Shown here piece after piece: positions 12,433 to 25,616 of a DNA stretch of 64,000 nt; the stretch's first letter is position 1, and the number at the start of each line of letters is the position of its first letter. The notes below the pieces were generated by a model. That model was not told the origin of the DNA. It saw nothing but the letters and a program-made list of their open reading frames with translations, and did not search any database. Source of the DNA: Pseudomonas sp. ANT_H4. Lineage in GTDB: Bacteria > Pseudomonadota > Gammaproteobacteria > Pseudomonadales > Pseudomonadaceae. The position numbers and the translations under genes are program-made. Location: assembly GCF_008369295.1 (NCBI RefSeq), contig NZ_VOBG01000007.1, positions 62,001 through 126,000 of the forward strand, written 5' to 3'.

Positions 12433-12723
12433 TTAAAGTCCCGTAATCAAATGCACCACCCCACCCGCCAATACCATCACCCCTGGTACTCCCGCCGCTC
12501 GTAATGCCACCTCATCCAAGCGCTCCGAATTTAGTAACTGCACCCGCACCCGAGTCAGCGCCACCCGCTGTTGCGACTTGAGGTTGTCAGCCCCCCCCAA
12601 CGCACTCAATACGCCCGGCGACAACGGCGTTTCGCCCACAGGTGCAACCACTGCCTGTGGCGTCTCTGCAATCAAATCCGGCGTCAGGGCCTTCCAGAAC
12701 GCCCGCTGCATTTTCTCGAACAT
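12433..12723 (-). CDS. Stand-alone EIIB-like protein lacking the phosphocysteine
   Basis: This 96-aa protein is the last gene of the trehalose PTS operon, 2 bp after the EIIA-HPr-EI stop. Residues 38-96 follow the glucose-family EIIB fold: ALGGADNL, TRVRVQL and a C-terminal GGVVHLITGL. The phosphorylated Cys (normally in a C-x-TRLR context) is replaced by Ala55 in RVALTRVRV. It shares this with the second EIIB unit of NagE, which also has VA-x-TR. The N-terminal 35 residues resemble no known domain. It probably cannot relay phosphate; a regulatory or structural role is inference. Confidence 0.75.
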   Translation of the reverse strand: MFEKMQRAFWKALTPDLIAETPQAVVAPVGETPLSPGVLSALGGADNLKSQQRVALTRVRVQLLNSERLDEVALRAAGVPGVMVLAGGVVHLITGL

Positions 12724-12725
12724 AC

Positions 12726-15257
12726 TCAGTTCTCCACAACCAATGAGGTTTCGACGGTGGCCGCGTGGTATTGGCGCATGGCCTCACGTACCTGGACGGC
12801 CTCTTCCAGGCCCAGCACCTGGCGGGCGATCAACTGGCAGTCCGCCAGGTCCAGCTCGCGCACGGCGGCCTTGATGGTCGGGATCAGCGGCACGCTGACC
12901 GACAACTCATCCACTCCCAGCCCAATCAACACCGGCACCGCCAGCGCCTCCGACGCCAGCGCGCCGCAAACACCCACCCATTTGCCATGGGCATGGGCGG
13001 CCTTGACGGTGCTGGCGATCAGGCGCAGTACCGCCGGGTGAAGGCTGTCGGCCTGGCTGGCCAGGCGCGGATGATCGCGGTCCATGGCCAGGGTGTATTG
13101 GGTCAGGTCGTTGGTGCCGATGGAGAAGAAATCCACCTCGGGCGCAAACAGGTCGGCCATCAACGCCGCCGACGGCACTTCAATCATGATCCCCAGCTTA
13201 GGCAGTTGCGTAAGCCCCATGGCCAAGGCTTCCTCCTCAAGGATCTGCCGCGCCAGGCGCAGCTCCGAGAGCAGGCTGACCATCGGCAACATGATGTGCA
13301 GACGAGCAAAACCGGCACTGGCGAGGATCGCCCGGAACTGTTCGCGCAGCAGTTCCGGACGCTCCAGGCACAGTCGAATGCCCCGCAGGCCAAGGAACGG
13401 ATTGGTCTCACTGTCCATCGGCACATAGGCCAGGGGCTTGTCCCCACCGACGTCGAGGGTGCGCACCACCAGGTTGCGCTCCGGCCCCAGGGCCCGGGCG
13501 ATGGCGCTGTAGGTGCCGGCCTGCTCATCGGGGCTGGGCGCGCGGTTGCGATCCAGGTAGAGGAATTCCGAGCGCAGCAAGCCAACACCTTCGCCGCCCA
13601 GGGCCAGGGCTTGCTCCACCTCTTGCAGCGAGGCGACGTTGGCGGTGACTTCGACGCGATGACCGTCGCGGGTGATGGCGGCCAGTGAGGCCTGCGCCAC
13701 CTCCTGCTGACGACGCAGAACCTGCTGTTGGCGGGCGACCTGCAGTTGCTCGATCTCGGCCAGGTCCGGCTCCAGGTGCAATTCACCCTTGTCGGCATCC
13801 AGCAGGACTTGCTTACCGTTGCTCAGGCTCAGCACCTGGGCCGGCACGCCGCAAATGGCGGGCAACCCCAGGGCACGGGCGAGGATTGCGACGTGGCTGG
13901 TGGCGCCGCCACCGACGGTGACAAAACCCAGCACCTTGCGGGTGTCGAGGCTGGCGGTTTGTGACGGCGTCAGTTGTTCGGCGATGAGGATTGCCTGCTC
14001 CGGCAGGTCCCAGGCGCTGTCCTTGATCCCAAGGATCAGTTTCAGGACACGTTGGCCGACGTCTGCCAGGTCGGCGGCGCGCTCGGCAAGCAACGTGTTA
14101 CCCGACCCCTGGAACAGGCTGGCAGTCGCTTCAGTGGCGCCGTTCCAGGCGAAGGCGGCGCTTTTGCCTTGCGCCAATAGTGCATCGGCTTGCTCCAGCA
14201 GGGTTGGGTCTTCCAGCAACTCCTGGTGGGCACGAAAAATTTCCGCCTGGGCGCTGCCGACGTCCTTGGCCTGCAAGCCTTGCAGCGCCTCGGTCGCGTG
14301 AAGCAGGCCACGATCCAGCGCGACGCGCTCAGCCGCTTCGCCAGTACCGGCTTCAGTGATGTTCAATTCAGGCTCGGCGACTTGCACCACTTGGCCGAAC
14401 GCAGAACCAGGCGATGCACACACGCCCCGCAGCAAGGTCGCCGAGCCAAGCGGTGCCACTGGTTCGGCAATCTCGACGTGGGCAATTACCGTTTCCCCGC
14501 ATCCTTCAGCCAGCAACACCACCAGGGCCTTGATGGCCGCATCGGCATCCTCCCCCGCCGCACTCACCTGCAAGGTATCGCCCCGTACGGTCTGCAACGC
14601 CATGATCGCCACCAACGACTTGGCATTCGCGCTTTGGGTTTGCTTGTGCAGGTAAATGCTCGCCTTGAAGCCCTTCGCCGCCTGGGCAAAAATCGCCGCC
14701 GGACGGGCGTGCAGGCCATTGGCGTTGGGCAGTATCAGGGGTTTGGAGAACAGGGCGTCGCCCTCTTCTTCCACGGTTTCATCCGTGCAGCCTTCAGAGC
14801 TCACGCGCAACAAGGGTTGCCCAAGCACCACCAGGCCGCTGCCCGGTGTCAGCAGCGTGAAGGGCTCGCCGCTGACCACCAACATCAGGGTCAGCAAACT
14901 ACGGGCGTTGAGCGCAACAAAATCGGCATCGAATTCAATCAACGGCTGGCCGGCCTCAACACGCTGACCTTCCTTGACCAGTCGGGTAAAACCCTTGCCT
15001 GCCAGGTTCACTGTGTCCAGGCCAATGTGTATCAGCACCTGGACTCCGTGATCATTGGTGACGCTCACCGCATGACCACTGTCCTGGATATTACTGATCA
15101 CCCCGGCAAGGGGAGCGCAGAGAGTCTGCGAGGTCGGATCGATGCACAGGCCGTCGCCAATCAGGCGACTTGAGAACACTGGATCGGGCACCTGATCCAG
15201 GGCCACAAGCACCCCGGACAAGGGCGCCAGCAGTTCCAGGGGTTGGGTTGTGGTCAT
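12726..15257 (-). CDS. PTS EIIA-HPr-Enzyme I fusion protein for trehalose
   Basis: Cytoplasmic phosphate-relay protein of 843 aa, paralogous to NagF, with EIIA(Glc), HPr and EI in that order. Candidate phosphohistidines are His62 (DSGHAVSV) and His77 (LIHIGLDTV) in EIIA, His183 (NGLHARPAA) in HPr and His455 (GGATSHVAILA) in EI. The PEP-binding barrel ends with GVCGALASEALAVPVLIGLGVDELS. TreP has EIIB and EIIC but no EIIA, so this protein is the likely phosphate donor for trehalose uptake. It starts 48 bp after the porin gene, with GGTGAA before the ATG. Confidence 0.92.
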   Translation of the reverse strand: MTTTQPLELLAPLSGVLVALDQVPDPVFSSRLIGDGLCIDPTSQTLCAPLAGVISNIQDSGHAVSVTNDHGVQVLIHIGLDTVNLAGKGFTRLVKEGQRVEAGQPLIEFDADFVALNARSLLTLMLVVSGEPFTLLTPGSGLVVLGQPLLRVSSEGCTDETVEEEGDALFSKPLILPNANGLHARPAAIFAQAAKGFKASIYLHKQTQSANAKSLVAIMALQTVRGDTLQVSAAGEDADAAIKALVVLLAEGCGETVIAHVEIAEPVAPLGSATLLRGVCASPGSAFGQVVQVAEPELNITEAGTGEAAERVALDRGLLHATEALQGLQAKDVGSAQAEIFRAHQELLEDPTLLEQADALLAQGKSAAFAWNGATEATASLFQGSGNTLLAERAADLADVGQRVLKLILGIKDSAWDLPEQAILIAEQLTPSQTASLDTRKVLGFVTVGGGATSHVAILARALGLPAICGVPAQVLSLSNGKQVLLDADKGELHLEPDLAEIEQLQVARQQQVLRRQQEVAQASLAAITRDGHRVEVTANVASLQEVEQALALGGEGVGLLRSEFLYLDRNRAPSPDEQAGTYSAIARALGPERNLVVRTLDVGGDKPLAYVPMDSETNPFLGLRGIRLCLERPELLREQFRAILASAGFARLHIMLPMVSLLSELRLARQILEEEALAMGLTQLPKLGIMIEVPSAALMADLFAPEVDFFSIGTNDLTQYTLAMDRDHPRLASQADSLHPAVLRLIASTVKAAHAHGKWVGVCGALASEALAVPVLIGLGVDELSVSVPLIPTIKAAVRELDLADCQLIARQVLGLEEAVQVREAMRQYHAATVETSLVVEN

Positions 15258-15305
15258 GATTTCACCTGTTGTTTTGTTCTGTAAAAATCATTGATCGGAA
15301 AACTG

Positions 15306-18247
<2,942 letters not shown>

Positions 18248-18323
18248 GGTGGGTTCCTCAATTTGGATAAACGCAACCTCGCGTAGGAGCTGTCGAGTGC
18301 AACGAGGCTGCGATAGCGGTCGA

Positions 18324-19766
18324 TCAAGCGACGCGATAACCGGGCCGAACAATTTTCATGCTCAACGCGCAGGTCAAAACAAACGGCACGACAATCGCGA
18401 CAGCCATGCCAATGACAAACACCGGGATGTACTGCGGCATGATCGAAATAAATCCAGGCAAGCCGCCAACACCGATGGCCGTGGCCTGGACCTTGTTCAG
18501 CGACAGGAAAATGCTGCCCAGCGCCGACCCAAGCAAGGCGGCATAAAACGGGAATTTGAAGCGCAGGTTGACGCCAAACATCGCCGGCTCAGTGATGCCG
18601 AAATAAGCCGAAATCGCCGAGGTCGACGCCATGCTTTTGTCGCGGGCATTGCGGCTCATGTAGAACACGCCCAGCGCCGCGCTGCCCTGGGCCAGGTTGG
18701 ACATGACGATCATTGGCCAGATAAAGGTGCCGCCTTGGGTGGAGATCAGTTGCAGGTCCACGGCGAGGAACATGTGGTGCATACCGGTGACCACCAGCGG
18801 CGCATACAACAGGCCGAAAATCGCTCCGCCCACCATCGGCGCCAGGTCAAACAGGGTGACCACGCCTTCGGTGATCAGGATGCCCAGGTGACGGGTCACC
18901 GGGCCAATGATCGCCAGTGCCAGCACGCCGGTAACGACAATGGTAGTGATGGGGACGACCAACAGTTGAATCGCGTTTGGCACCCGCGCCCGTAGCCATT
19001 TTTCAATGACGCTCATGACGTAGGCAGCCATCAGGATCGGCAGGATTTGCCCCTGATAACCGACTTTCTCGATCTGGAACCAGCCGAGAATATCGAAGTA
19101 CGGCAGGCTCTGGCCGTCGAGGCCGGCCACCGCCTTGCCGTAGTTCCAGGCGTTGAGCAAATCGGGATGAACCAGCATCAGGCCCAGGACGATGCCGAGG
19201 ATTTCACTGCCGCCAAAGCGCTTGGCCGCCGACCAGCCCACCAGCGCGGGCAAGAATACGAACGAGGTATTGGCCATCAGGTTGATCAGGCTCCACAGGC
19301 CATCCAGGTTCGGATAGGCCTCCAGCAGCGTCTTGCCCTCGATGAACATGCCCTTGGCGCCCATCAGGTTGTTCACGCCCATCAACAGACCGGCAATGAT
19401 CAGCGCGGGCAGGATCGGCATGAACACGTCGGAAAACACCCGCACCAGGCGTTGCATCGGGTTGATTTTTTCAGAGCCCTTCTGCTTCACGTCGGCGATG
19501 GTCGAGGCGCCAAGACCAGTCTGTTCCCGCAGGGCGGCGTAGACCTTTTCCACTTCACCGGGGCCGATGACGATCTGGAACAGGCCGCCAGTGAAGAACG
19601 AACCCTTGACCAGATCGATCTGGTTCAACTCGCCGCTATTGGCCAGGCTCGGGTCTTTAAGGGCCAGGCGCAGGCGGGTCACGCAGTGGGCAGCTTGCTC
19701 AAGGTTGTCGCTGCCACCGAGGCCTTGCAGAATCTCGCGGGCAATATTGGGGTAGTCGTGGCTCAT
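18324..19766 (-). CDS. treP: Trehalose-specific PTS permease EIIBC
   Basis: Inner-membrane permease of 480 aa that imports trehalose as trehalose-6-P. The EIIB domain is N-terminal (1-85) with Cys28 in AAHCVTRLRLALKD. The EIIC domain (about 105-475) contains many membrane segments and the FGITEPAMFGVNLRFKFPF motif of the sucrose/trehalose EIIC branch. There is no EIIA domain. It is the first gene of a five-gene minus-strand operon whose twin operators lie 67-109 bp upstream. The start at MSHDYPNI matches the family; the Shine-Dalgarno is weak. Confidence 0.94.
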   Translation of the reverse strand: MSHDYPNIAREILQGLGGSDNLEQAAHCVTRLRLALKDPSLANSGELNQIDLVKGSFFTGGLFQIVIGPGEVEKVYAALREQTGLGASTIADVKQKGSEKINPMQRLVRVFSDVFMPILPALIIAGLLMGVNNLMGAKGMFIEGKTLLEAYPNLDGLWSLINLMANTSFVFLPALVGWSAAKRFGGSEILGIVLGLMLVHPDLLNAWNYGKAVAGLDGQSLPYFDILGWFQIEKVGYQGQILPILMAAYVMSVIEKWLRARVPNAIQLLVVPITTIVVTGVLALAIIGPVTRHLGILITEGVVTLFDLAPMVGGAIFGLLYAPLVVTGMHHMFLAVDLQLISTQGGTFIWPMIVMSNLAQGSAALGVFYMSRNARDKSMASTSAISAYFGITEPAMFGVNLRFKFPFYAALLGSALGSIFLSLNKVQATAIGVGGLPGFISIMPQYIPVFVIGMAVAIVVPFVLTCALSMKIVRPGYRVA

Positions 19767-19832
19767 GCTTGGTATCCACTTTGATTTTTTGTTATTGGGG
19801 GCAGTCATTGGCAGCACGCCCAGGAGAAAAGT

Positions 19833-19874
19833 ACTCGTACAGACGAGTTAAAGCAATAACTCGTCTGTACGAGT
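19833..19874. promoter_or_regulatory. Twin TreR operators upstream of treP
   Basis: Two 16-bp sites, ACTCGTACAGACGAGT (19833-19848) and ACTCGTCTGTACGAGT (19859-19874), are exact reverse complements of each other. Each is itself a dyad of ACTCGT/ACGAGT arms around 4 bp. Centres are 26 bp apart. This layout fits dimer binding by a HutC-type GntR regulator, and divergent treR begins 212 bp to the right. Assignment to TreR is inference from position and symmetry. Confidence 0.85.
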
Positions 19875-19892
19875 TACAAATTATAAACTTCC

Positions 19893-19994
19893 TGTAGGAG
19901 CGAGCTTGCTCGCGAAGCAACGTTAACGATAACGCGTGCATCCTGGATAAACGCGGTGCCCTTGAGTTCTTCGCGAGCAAGCTCGCGCCTACAG
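19893..19994. repeat. REP doublet (REPIN) between treP and treR
   Basis: TGTAGGAGCGAGCTTGCTCG starts the left arm (19893-19916). An inverted copy, beginning TTCGCGAGCAAGCTCG and ending CCTACAG, closes the element at 19970-19994. The 53 bp between them is not repeated elsewhere in the window. Two similar doublets lie at 34512-34610 and 48140-48240. It separates the operators from treR. Confidence 0.88.
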
Positions 19995-20086
19995 AGGGCG
20001 CAAATATCCATGGGCCCGATGGACAAACCGCACCTCTGCCTCTAAGGTTCCTGCCTTAAACGCAAACGCGGCACAGAGCCCTACCC

Positions 20087-20791
20087 ATGAGCAAATACAA
20101 CCAGATCTATACCGATCTGCTTGCCAACATCACCACCGAACGCCTGCAACGCGGCACGCGCCTCCCCTCCGAAGCCGAATTAATGGACACCTACCAGGCG
20201 AGCCGTGGCACGGTGCGTCGGGCTATAGAGCAGTTGCAGGAGCGCGGCTTTGCGCAAAAAATTCACGGCAAGGGCACCTTCGTGCTGTCGCCCAACCCCA
20301 TCGAATTTCAGTTGGGCGGAATTGTCAGCTTTCGCGAAACCCATGCAGACCTGGGAGATGACGTCAGCACCGAGGTCGTCGAGTTCAGCCAATTCCCCCT
20401 GGAAGGCTCGCTGCTGCAACACATCGAAGCCGCAGCCGGCAGCCTGATCACCCGAATCAAGCGGGTACGGCGCATCGACGGCAAGCGGGTGATCCTGGAC
20501 ATCAACCACTTCGTCGCCGACCTGATCCCTGGGCTGGACCGGGCCATTGCCGAGCAGTCGATCTACGCCTTTATCGAACAGACCCTGCAACTGCACATCA
20601 GCTACGCCCAGCGCACCATCGAAGCACTGCCGAGGGGCAAGGACGACCAACTGCACCTGGACCTCGACGGCCAGAGCCATGTGATCGTGGTGAGTAACCA
20701 GACGTTTTTGCAGGATGGGCGGCAGTTTGAGTACACCGAGTCGCGGCATACGCTGGACAAGTTTTACTTTTCGGATATTGCGCGGCGCTGA
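20087..20791 (+). CDS. treR: Trehalose operon repressor TreR (GntR/HutC family)
   Basis: A 234-aa transcription factor. The N-terminal winged helix (about 3-70) includes LPSEAELMDTYQASRGTVRRAIEQL and GKGTFV. The rest is a UTRA ligand-binding domain (about 90-230). It is divergent from the trehalose PTS operon, with twin palindromes between them. In homologous systems the inducer is trehalose-6-P or trehalose; that is family knowledge and cannot be read here. A bidirectional terminator lies just after the stop. Confidence 0.92.
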   Translation: MSKYNQIYTDLLANITTERLQRGTRLPSEAELMDTYQASRGTVRRAIEQLQERGFAQKIHGKGTFVLSPNPIEFQLGGIVSFRETHADLGDDVSTEVVEFSQFPLEGSLLQHIEAAAGSLITRIKRVRRIDGKRVILDINHFVADLIPGLDRAIAEQSIYAFIEQTLQLHISYAQRTIEALPRGKDDQLHLDLDGQSHVIVVSNQTFLQDGRQFEYTESRHTLDKFYFSDIARR

Positions 20792-20816
20792 TACCCAATA
20801 CATTTCCCAGAAACAC

Positions 20817-20842
20817 AAAACCCCAGCCAAGGCTGGGGTTTT
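20817..20842. terminator. Bidirectional terminator between treR and guaA
   Basis: CCCCAGCC (20821-20828) and GGCTGGGG (20831-20838) form an 8-bp stem with an AA loop. It has AAAA on the left and TTTTGTTGT on the right, between convergent genes. Confidence 0.88.
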
Positions 20843-20884
20843 GTTGTGTAGCCAGCGCCTGGCTCAGCAGGCGCTAACGCAGGA

Positions 20885-22462
20885 TCACTCCCACTCAATG
20901 GTCGCCGGCGGCTTGCTCGACACATCATAAGTAACGCGGGAGATGCCTTCGATTTCATTGATGATACGGCCGCTGACGGTTTCCAGCAGTTCGTACGGCA
21001 GGTGTGCCCAACGGGCGGTCATGAAGTCGATGGTTTCCACCGCTCGCAGGGCCACAACCCAGGCGTAACGACGGGCGTCACCGACCACGCCGACCGATTT
21101 CACCGGCTGGAACACCACGAACGCTTGGCTGACCTTGTGGTACCAGTCGGCCTTACGCAGTTCTTCGATGAAGATATGGTCGGCGCGACGCAGCAGGTCG
21201 GCGTATTCCTTCTTCACTTCACCGAGAATCCGCACGCCCAGGCCTGGGCCTGGGAATGGGTGACGGTAGACCATGTCGTACGGCAGGCCCAGTTCCAGAC
21301 CCAGACGACGGACTTCGTCCTTGAACAACTCACGCAGCGGCTCTACCAGCTTGAGGTTCATTTCATCAGGCAGGCCACCGACGTTGTGGTGGGACTTGAT
21401 CACATGGGCCTTGCCGCTCTTGGCGCCCGCCGACTCGATCACGTCAGGGTAGATGGTGCCCTGGGCGAGGTACTTGATGTTGTCCAGGCTGTTGGACTGG
21501 GCATCAAACACGTCTATGAAGGTGCGCCCAATGATCTTGCGCTTCTTCTCCGGGTCCGACTCGCCGGCCAGATTGTTGAGGAACTGCTCCTCGGCGTTGG
21601 CGCGGATCACCTTGACGCCCATGTTCTCAGCGAACATGGCCATCACTTGCTCGCCTTCGTGCAGACGCAGCAGGCCGTTGTCGACGAAGACGCAGGTCAG
21701 TTGGTCGCCAATGGCCTTGTGCAGCAGCGCAGCAACTACCGAAGAGTCAACGCCGCCGGACAGGCCCAGCAGGACGTTGTCGGTGCCAACCTGGGCACGG
21801 ATGTTGGCGATGGCGTCTTCAGCGATTTTCGACGGGGTCCACAGCGCTTCGCAGCCGCAGATGTCGAGGATGAAGCGCGAGAGGATGCGACCGCCCTGCT
21901 TGGTGTGGGTCACTTCCGGGTGGAACTGCACGCCGTAGTAGCCACGCTCGTCGTTGAACATGCCGGCAATCGGGCAGCTCGGGGTGCTGGCGAGGATGTG
22001 GAAATCCTCTGGCATTTTGGTGACCTTGTCACCATGGCTCATCCACACGTCGAGGCCGAACAGGCCGTCGGCGTCGATGTGGTCTTCGATGCCGTCCAGC
22101 AGGCGGCTCTTGCCGACCACATCGACACGGGCATAACCGAATTCACGCAGCTCGGAACCTGCGACCTTGCCGCCCAGTTGCTCGGCCATGGTCTGCATGC
22201 CGTAACAAATACCGAAAACCGGCACGCCCAGGTCAAACACGGCTTGCGGGCAACGCGGGCTGTTGGCTTCGTGCACGGACTCAGGACCGCCGGCGAGAAT
22301 GACGCCTTTTGGAGCGAACTCGCGAATCGCTTCGTCGTCCATGTCGAACGGATGCAGTTCGCAGTACACACCGATTTCACGCACGCGGCGGGCGATCAGT
22401 TGGGTGTACTGGGAACCGAAGTCGAGGATCAGGATGCGGTGGGCGTGAATGTCGAGGGCCAT
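20885..22462 (-). CDS. guaA: GMP synthase (glutamine-hydrolysing)
   Basis: Converts XMP to GMP; 525 aa from [10 protein letters not shown]. The N-terminal class I glutaminase has the nucleophile in [10 protein letters not shown] and the partner histidine in FHPEVTHT. The ATP pyrophosphatase domain has the P-loop LSGGVDSSV. The C-terminal GMP synthase domain includes the [12 protein letters not shown] signature and ends in PPATIEWE. The reading frame extends 11 codons upstream to 22495, but family starts align with MALDI. It is downstream of guaB in a guaB-guaA unit. Confidence 0.97.
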   Translation of the reverse strand: MALDIHAHRILILDFGSQYTQLIARRVREIGVYCELHPFDMDDEAIREFAPKGVILAGGPESVHEANSPRCPQAVFDLGVPVFGICYGMQTMAEQLGGKVAGSELREFGYARVDVVGKSRLLDGIEDHIDADGLFGLDVWMSHGDKVTKMPEDFHILASTPSCPIAGMFNDERGYYGVQFHPEVTHTKQGGRILSRFILDICGCEALWTPSKIAEDAIANIRAQVGTDNVLLGLSGGVDSSVVAALLHKAIGDQLTCVFVDNGLLRLHEGEQVMAMFAENMGVKVIRANAEEQFLNNLAGESDPEKKRKIIGRTFIDVFDAQSNSLDNIKYLAQGTIYPDVIESAGAKSGKAHVIKSHHNVGGLPDEMNLKLVEPLRELFKDEVRRLGLELGLPYDMVYRHPFPGPGLGVRILGEVKKEYADLLRRADHIFIEELRKADWYHKVSQAFVVFQPVKSVGVVGDARRYAWVVALRAVETIDFMTARWAHLPYELLETVSGRIINEIEGISRVTYDVSSKPPATIEWE

Positions 22463-22497
22463 GGAGTCAGTCTCGTCTATGGAATTCAGAAACAACT

Positions 22498-22520
22498 CGG
22501 GGCTGAATAAAACAGCCCCG
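22498..22520 (-). other. Hairpin in the guaB-guaA intergenic region
   Basis: CGGGGCTG (22498-22505) pairs with CAGCCCCG (22513-22520) across a 7-base loop. No U-tract follows in the direction of transcription. It may be an RNA-processing or stability element rather than a terminator. Confidence 0.5.
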
Positions 22521-22545
22521 GTTACTTAACGTTTTTCTGGAAGCA

Positions 22546-24066
<1,521 letters not shown>

Positions 24067-24131
24067 CTACCAGGGCTCAATGTAAAACTCTGACATTATT
24101 GGTAATACTGATAGAAGGAGAAAATATTGGT

Positions 24132-24680
24132 TTAAAGCTCGACTTTGACCCAGCTCATCTTCTGGTCGAGCCAGTCGGCAAATTCGTCGATAAAACTCTG
24201 CTTGAACCCCGCCTCCGCCCAGTTGTTGAAGATGAAGCCCAGGTTGGAAAAGCCACATTCCTGCAGGAATAGGAAACCGTTGATGTCGTCTTCATGGCCA
24301 CACAACGGGCAAGTGAAGTTATCGGTGTGACCGGGCATCCAGTCTTCCAGGCTGTCGAACAGCGCTTCGCCGACTTCCTTGAGGCATTCCGGGCAGCCAG
24401 CTTCTTCGAGAAAACCCTTGGCCGGGGTGTAGATACAGCGCTTGTAGATAATCTCCAGGCCATTGACCGGTTCGTTGAACGGCAGCGCTTCGGGGTGCAG
24501 CACCACGGCGCGGGCACCGTCGGCGATGGCGTAGGCCATACGGCTGCCAGTGCGACCGCAGGTGGTGAGTTCTTCCTTGACGATGTTCTTGCGCACCAGC
24601 CAGCGCACAATCGCCCGGGCCCGTGGTTCGTGGACGGGCAATGTGGATATTTTCGGGACTAGGATGCTTTGGGAATTCAT
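24132..24680 (-). CDS. Conserved pseudomonad protein with two CxxC pairs
   Basis: A 182-aa soluble protein with Cys96-x-x-Cys99 (CPEC) and Cys124-x-x-Cys127 (CPLC), the spacing of a zinc ribbon. The remainder is acidic, with aromatic stretches such as FIFNNWAEAGFKQSFIDEFADWLDQ. Related proteins are, as far as I recall, often labelled sugar ABC transporter ATPase. There is no Walker A, Walker B or signature motif here, so that label looks wrong. It lies between guaB and a TSUP permease on the same strand. I do not recognise a function. Confidence 0.7.
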   Translation of the reverse strand: MNSQSILVPKISTLPVHEPRARAIVRWLVRKNIVKEELTTCGRTGSRMAYAIADGARAVVLHPEALPFNEPVNGLEIIYKRCIYTPAKGFLEEAGCPECLKEVGEALFDSLEDWMPGHTDNFTCPLCGHEDDINGFLFLQECGFSNLGFIFNNWAEAGFKQSFIDEFADWLDQKMSWVKVEL

Positions 24681-24749
24681 GAGGCCTGGATGTCCTGCGG
24701 TGTGGCTTCTGGCCGAAAGGACGGCAGCTTAATCCCTGACACCCACAGG

Positions 24750-25556
24750 TCAAGTACTCAAGTAACGGGCAATCAAGGCAATACCGCTGGCCAGCACCAG
24801 CCAGGTCACCAACCGCACGAACGCCTCACGGGACATGCGCAGGGTCAGCCGCCGACTAGCCCACAACCCCAGCGCCATTGCCGGTAACAGGCACACTGCC
24901 AACATCAACAAGGATAGCTCGGCATACACTCCCGCGATCAAAAACAGACTCAGGCGCACCACCGTGCTGCAACTGATCAACGCACTCTGGGTCGCCCGCG
25001 CCGCTTCCTTGGGTAGGCGGCTGTTGAGGTAGATCGCATATAAAAAGCCGCCACTGCCAAACAACGCGCCAAACAGCCCACCGACGGTGCCCATGGGAAT
25101 CGCCCAGCCGACAGCGAGCTGCCGGGGCTTGGCCTTCATCGCCAAGCTATAGATCGCATAGGCGCTGATAAACAGCCCCATCAGCAGCAGCAATAGATCC
25201 GATTGAAGGTTGAGCAAAAAGATCACCCCGAGGGTGCAGCCAATCGCCATGCACGGCAGCAACCTCAACAGTTCCGGCTTCGCCACATCTCGCCGCGATT
25301 GTAGGAGGTTGCCAAAGGCCGCGACAAAATCCAGCAACACCAGCAACGGGATGATCTTCGACAGCGGCATGAACAGGATCAGGATCGGCCCCGCCACCAG
25401 CGCCGTGCCAAAGCCGGCAATGCCAAACACTATGTAGGCCACGACGACTCCCAAGCCAATCACCAGCCAGTCAACGCCACCAAAGGACCAACTACTCATC
25501 AGTTCGACTGGGCTCATGCCGTATTCCTTAATGAAGATGGCCATCACTTTAGCCAT
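24750..25556 (-). CDS. TSUP-family (TauE/SafE) membrane permease
   Basis: A 268-aa hydrophobic protein with about eight membrane segments and the glycine-rich GTVGGLFGALFGSGGFLYAIYL stretch in the middle, typical of TSUP anion permeases (sulfite, sulfonates and other small organic anions). Here the substrate cannot be told. It is divergent from a LysR-type regulator over a 60-bp gap, so that regulator probably controls it. The second in-frame ATG (MAIFIKEYGMSP) is an alternative start. Confidence 0.85.
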   Translation of the reverse strand: MAKVMAIFIKEYGMSPVELMSSWSFGGVDWLVIGLGVVVAYIVFGIAGFGTALVAGPILILFMPLSKIIPLLVLLDFVAAFGNLLQSRRDVAKPELLRLLPCMAIGCTLGVIFLLNLQSDLLLLLMGLFISAYAIYSLAMKAKPRQLAVGWAIPMGTVGGLFGALFGSGGFLYAIYLNSRLPKEAARATQSALISCSTVVRLSLFLIAGVYAELSLLMLAVCLLPAMALGLWASRRLTLRMSREAFVRLVTWLVLASGIALIARYLST

Positions 25557-25616
25557 TGGCGAGGGTTGCGACTAATATCTTCAAAGGCCACTACCCATCT
25601 CGAAAAGGCATGACTT

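Noticed and set aside
21002..22510. 502-aa plus-strand frame opposite guaA, and 441-aa frame opposite guaB
   Set aside because: Antisense shadows of well-supported genes without any domain of their own.
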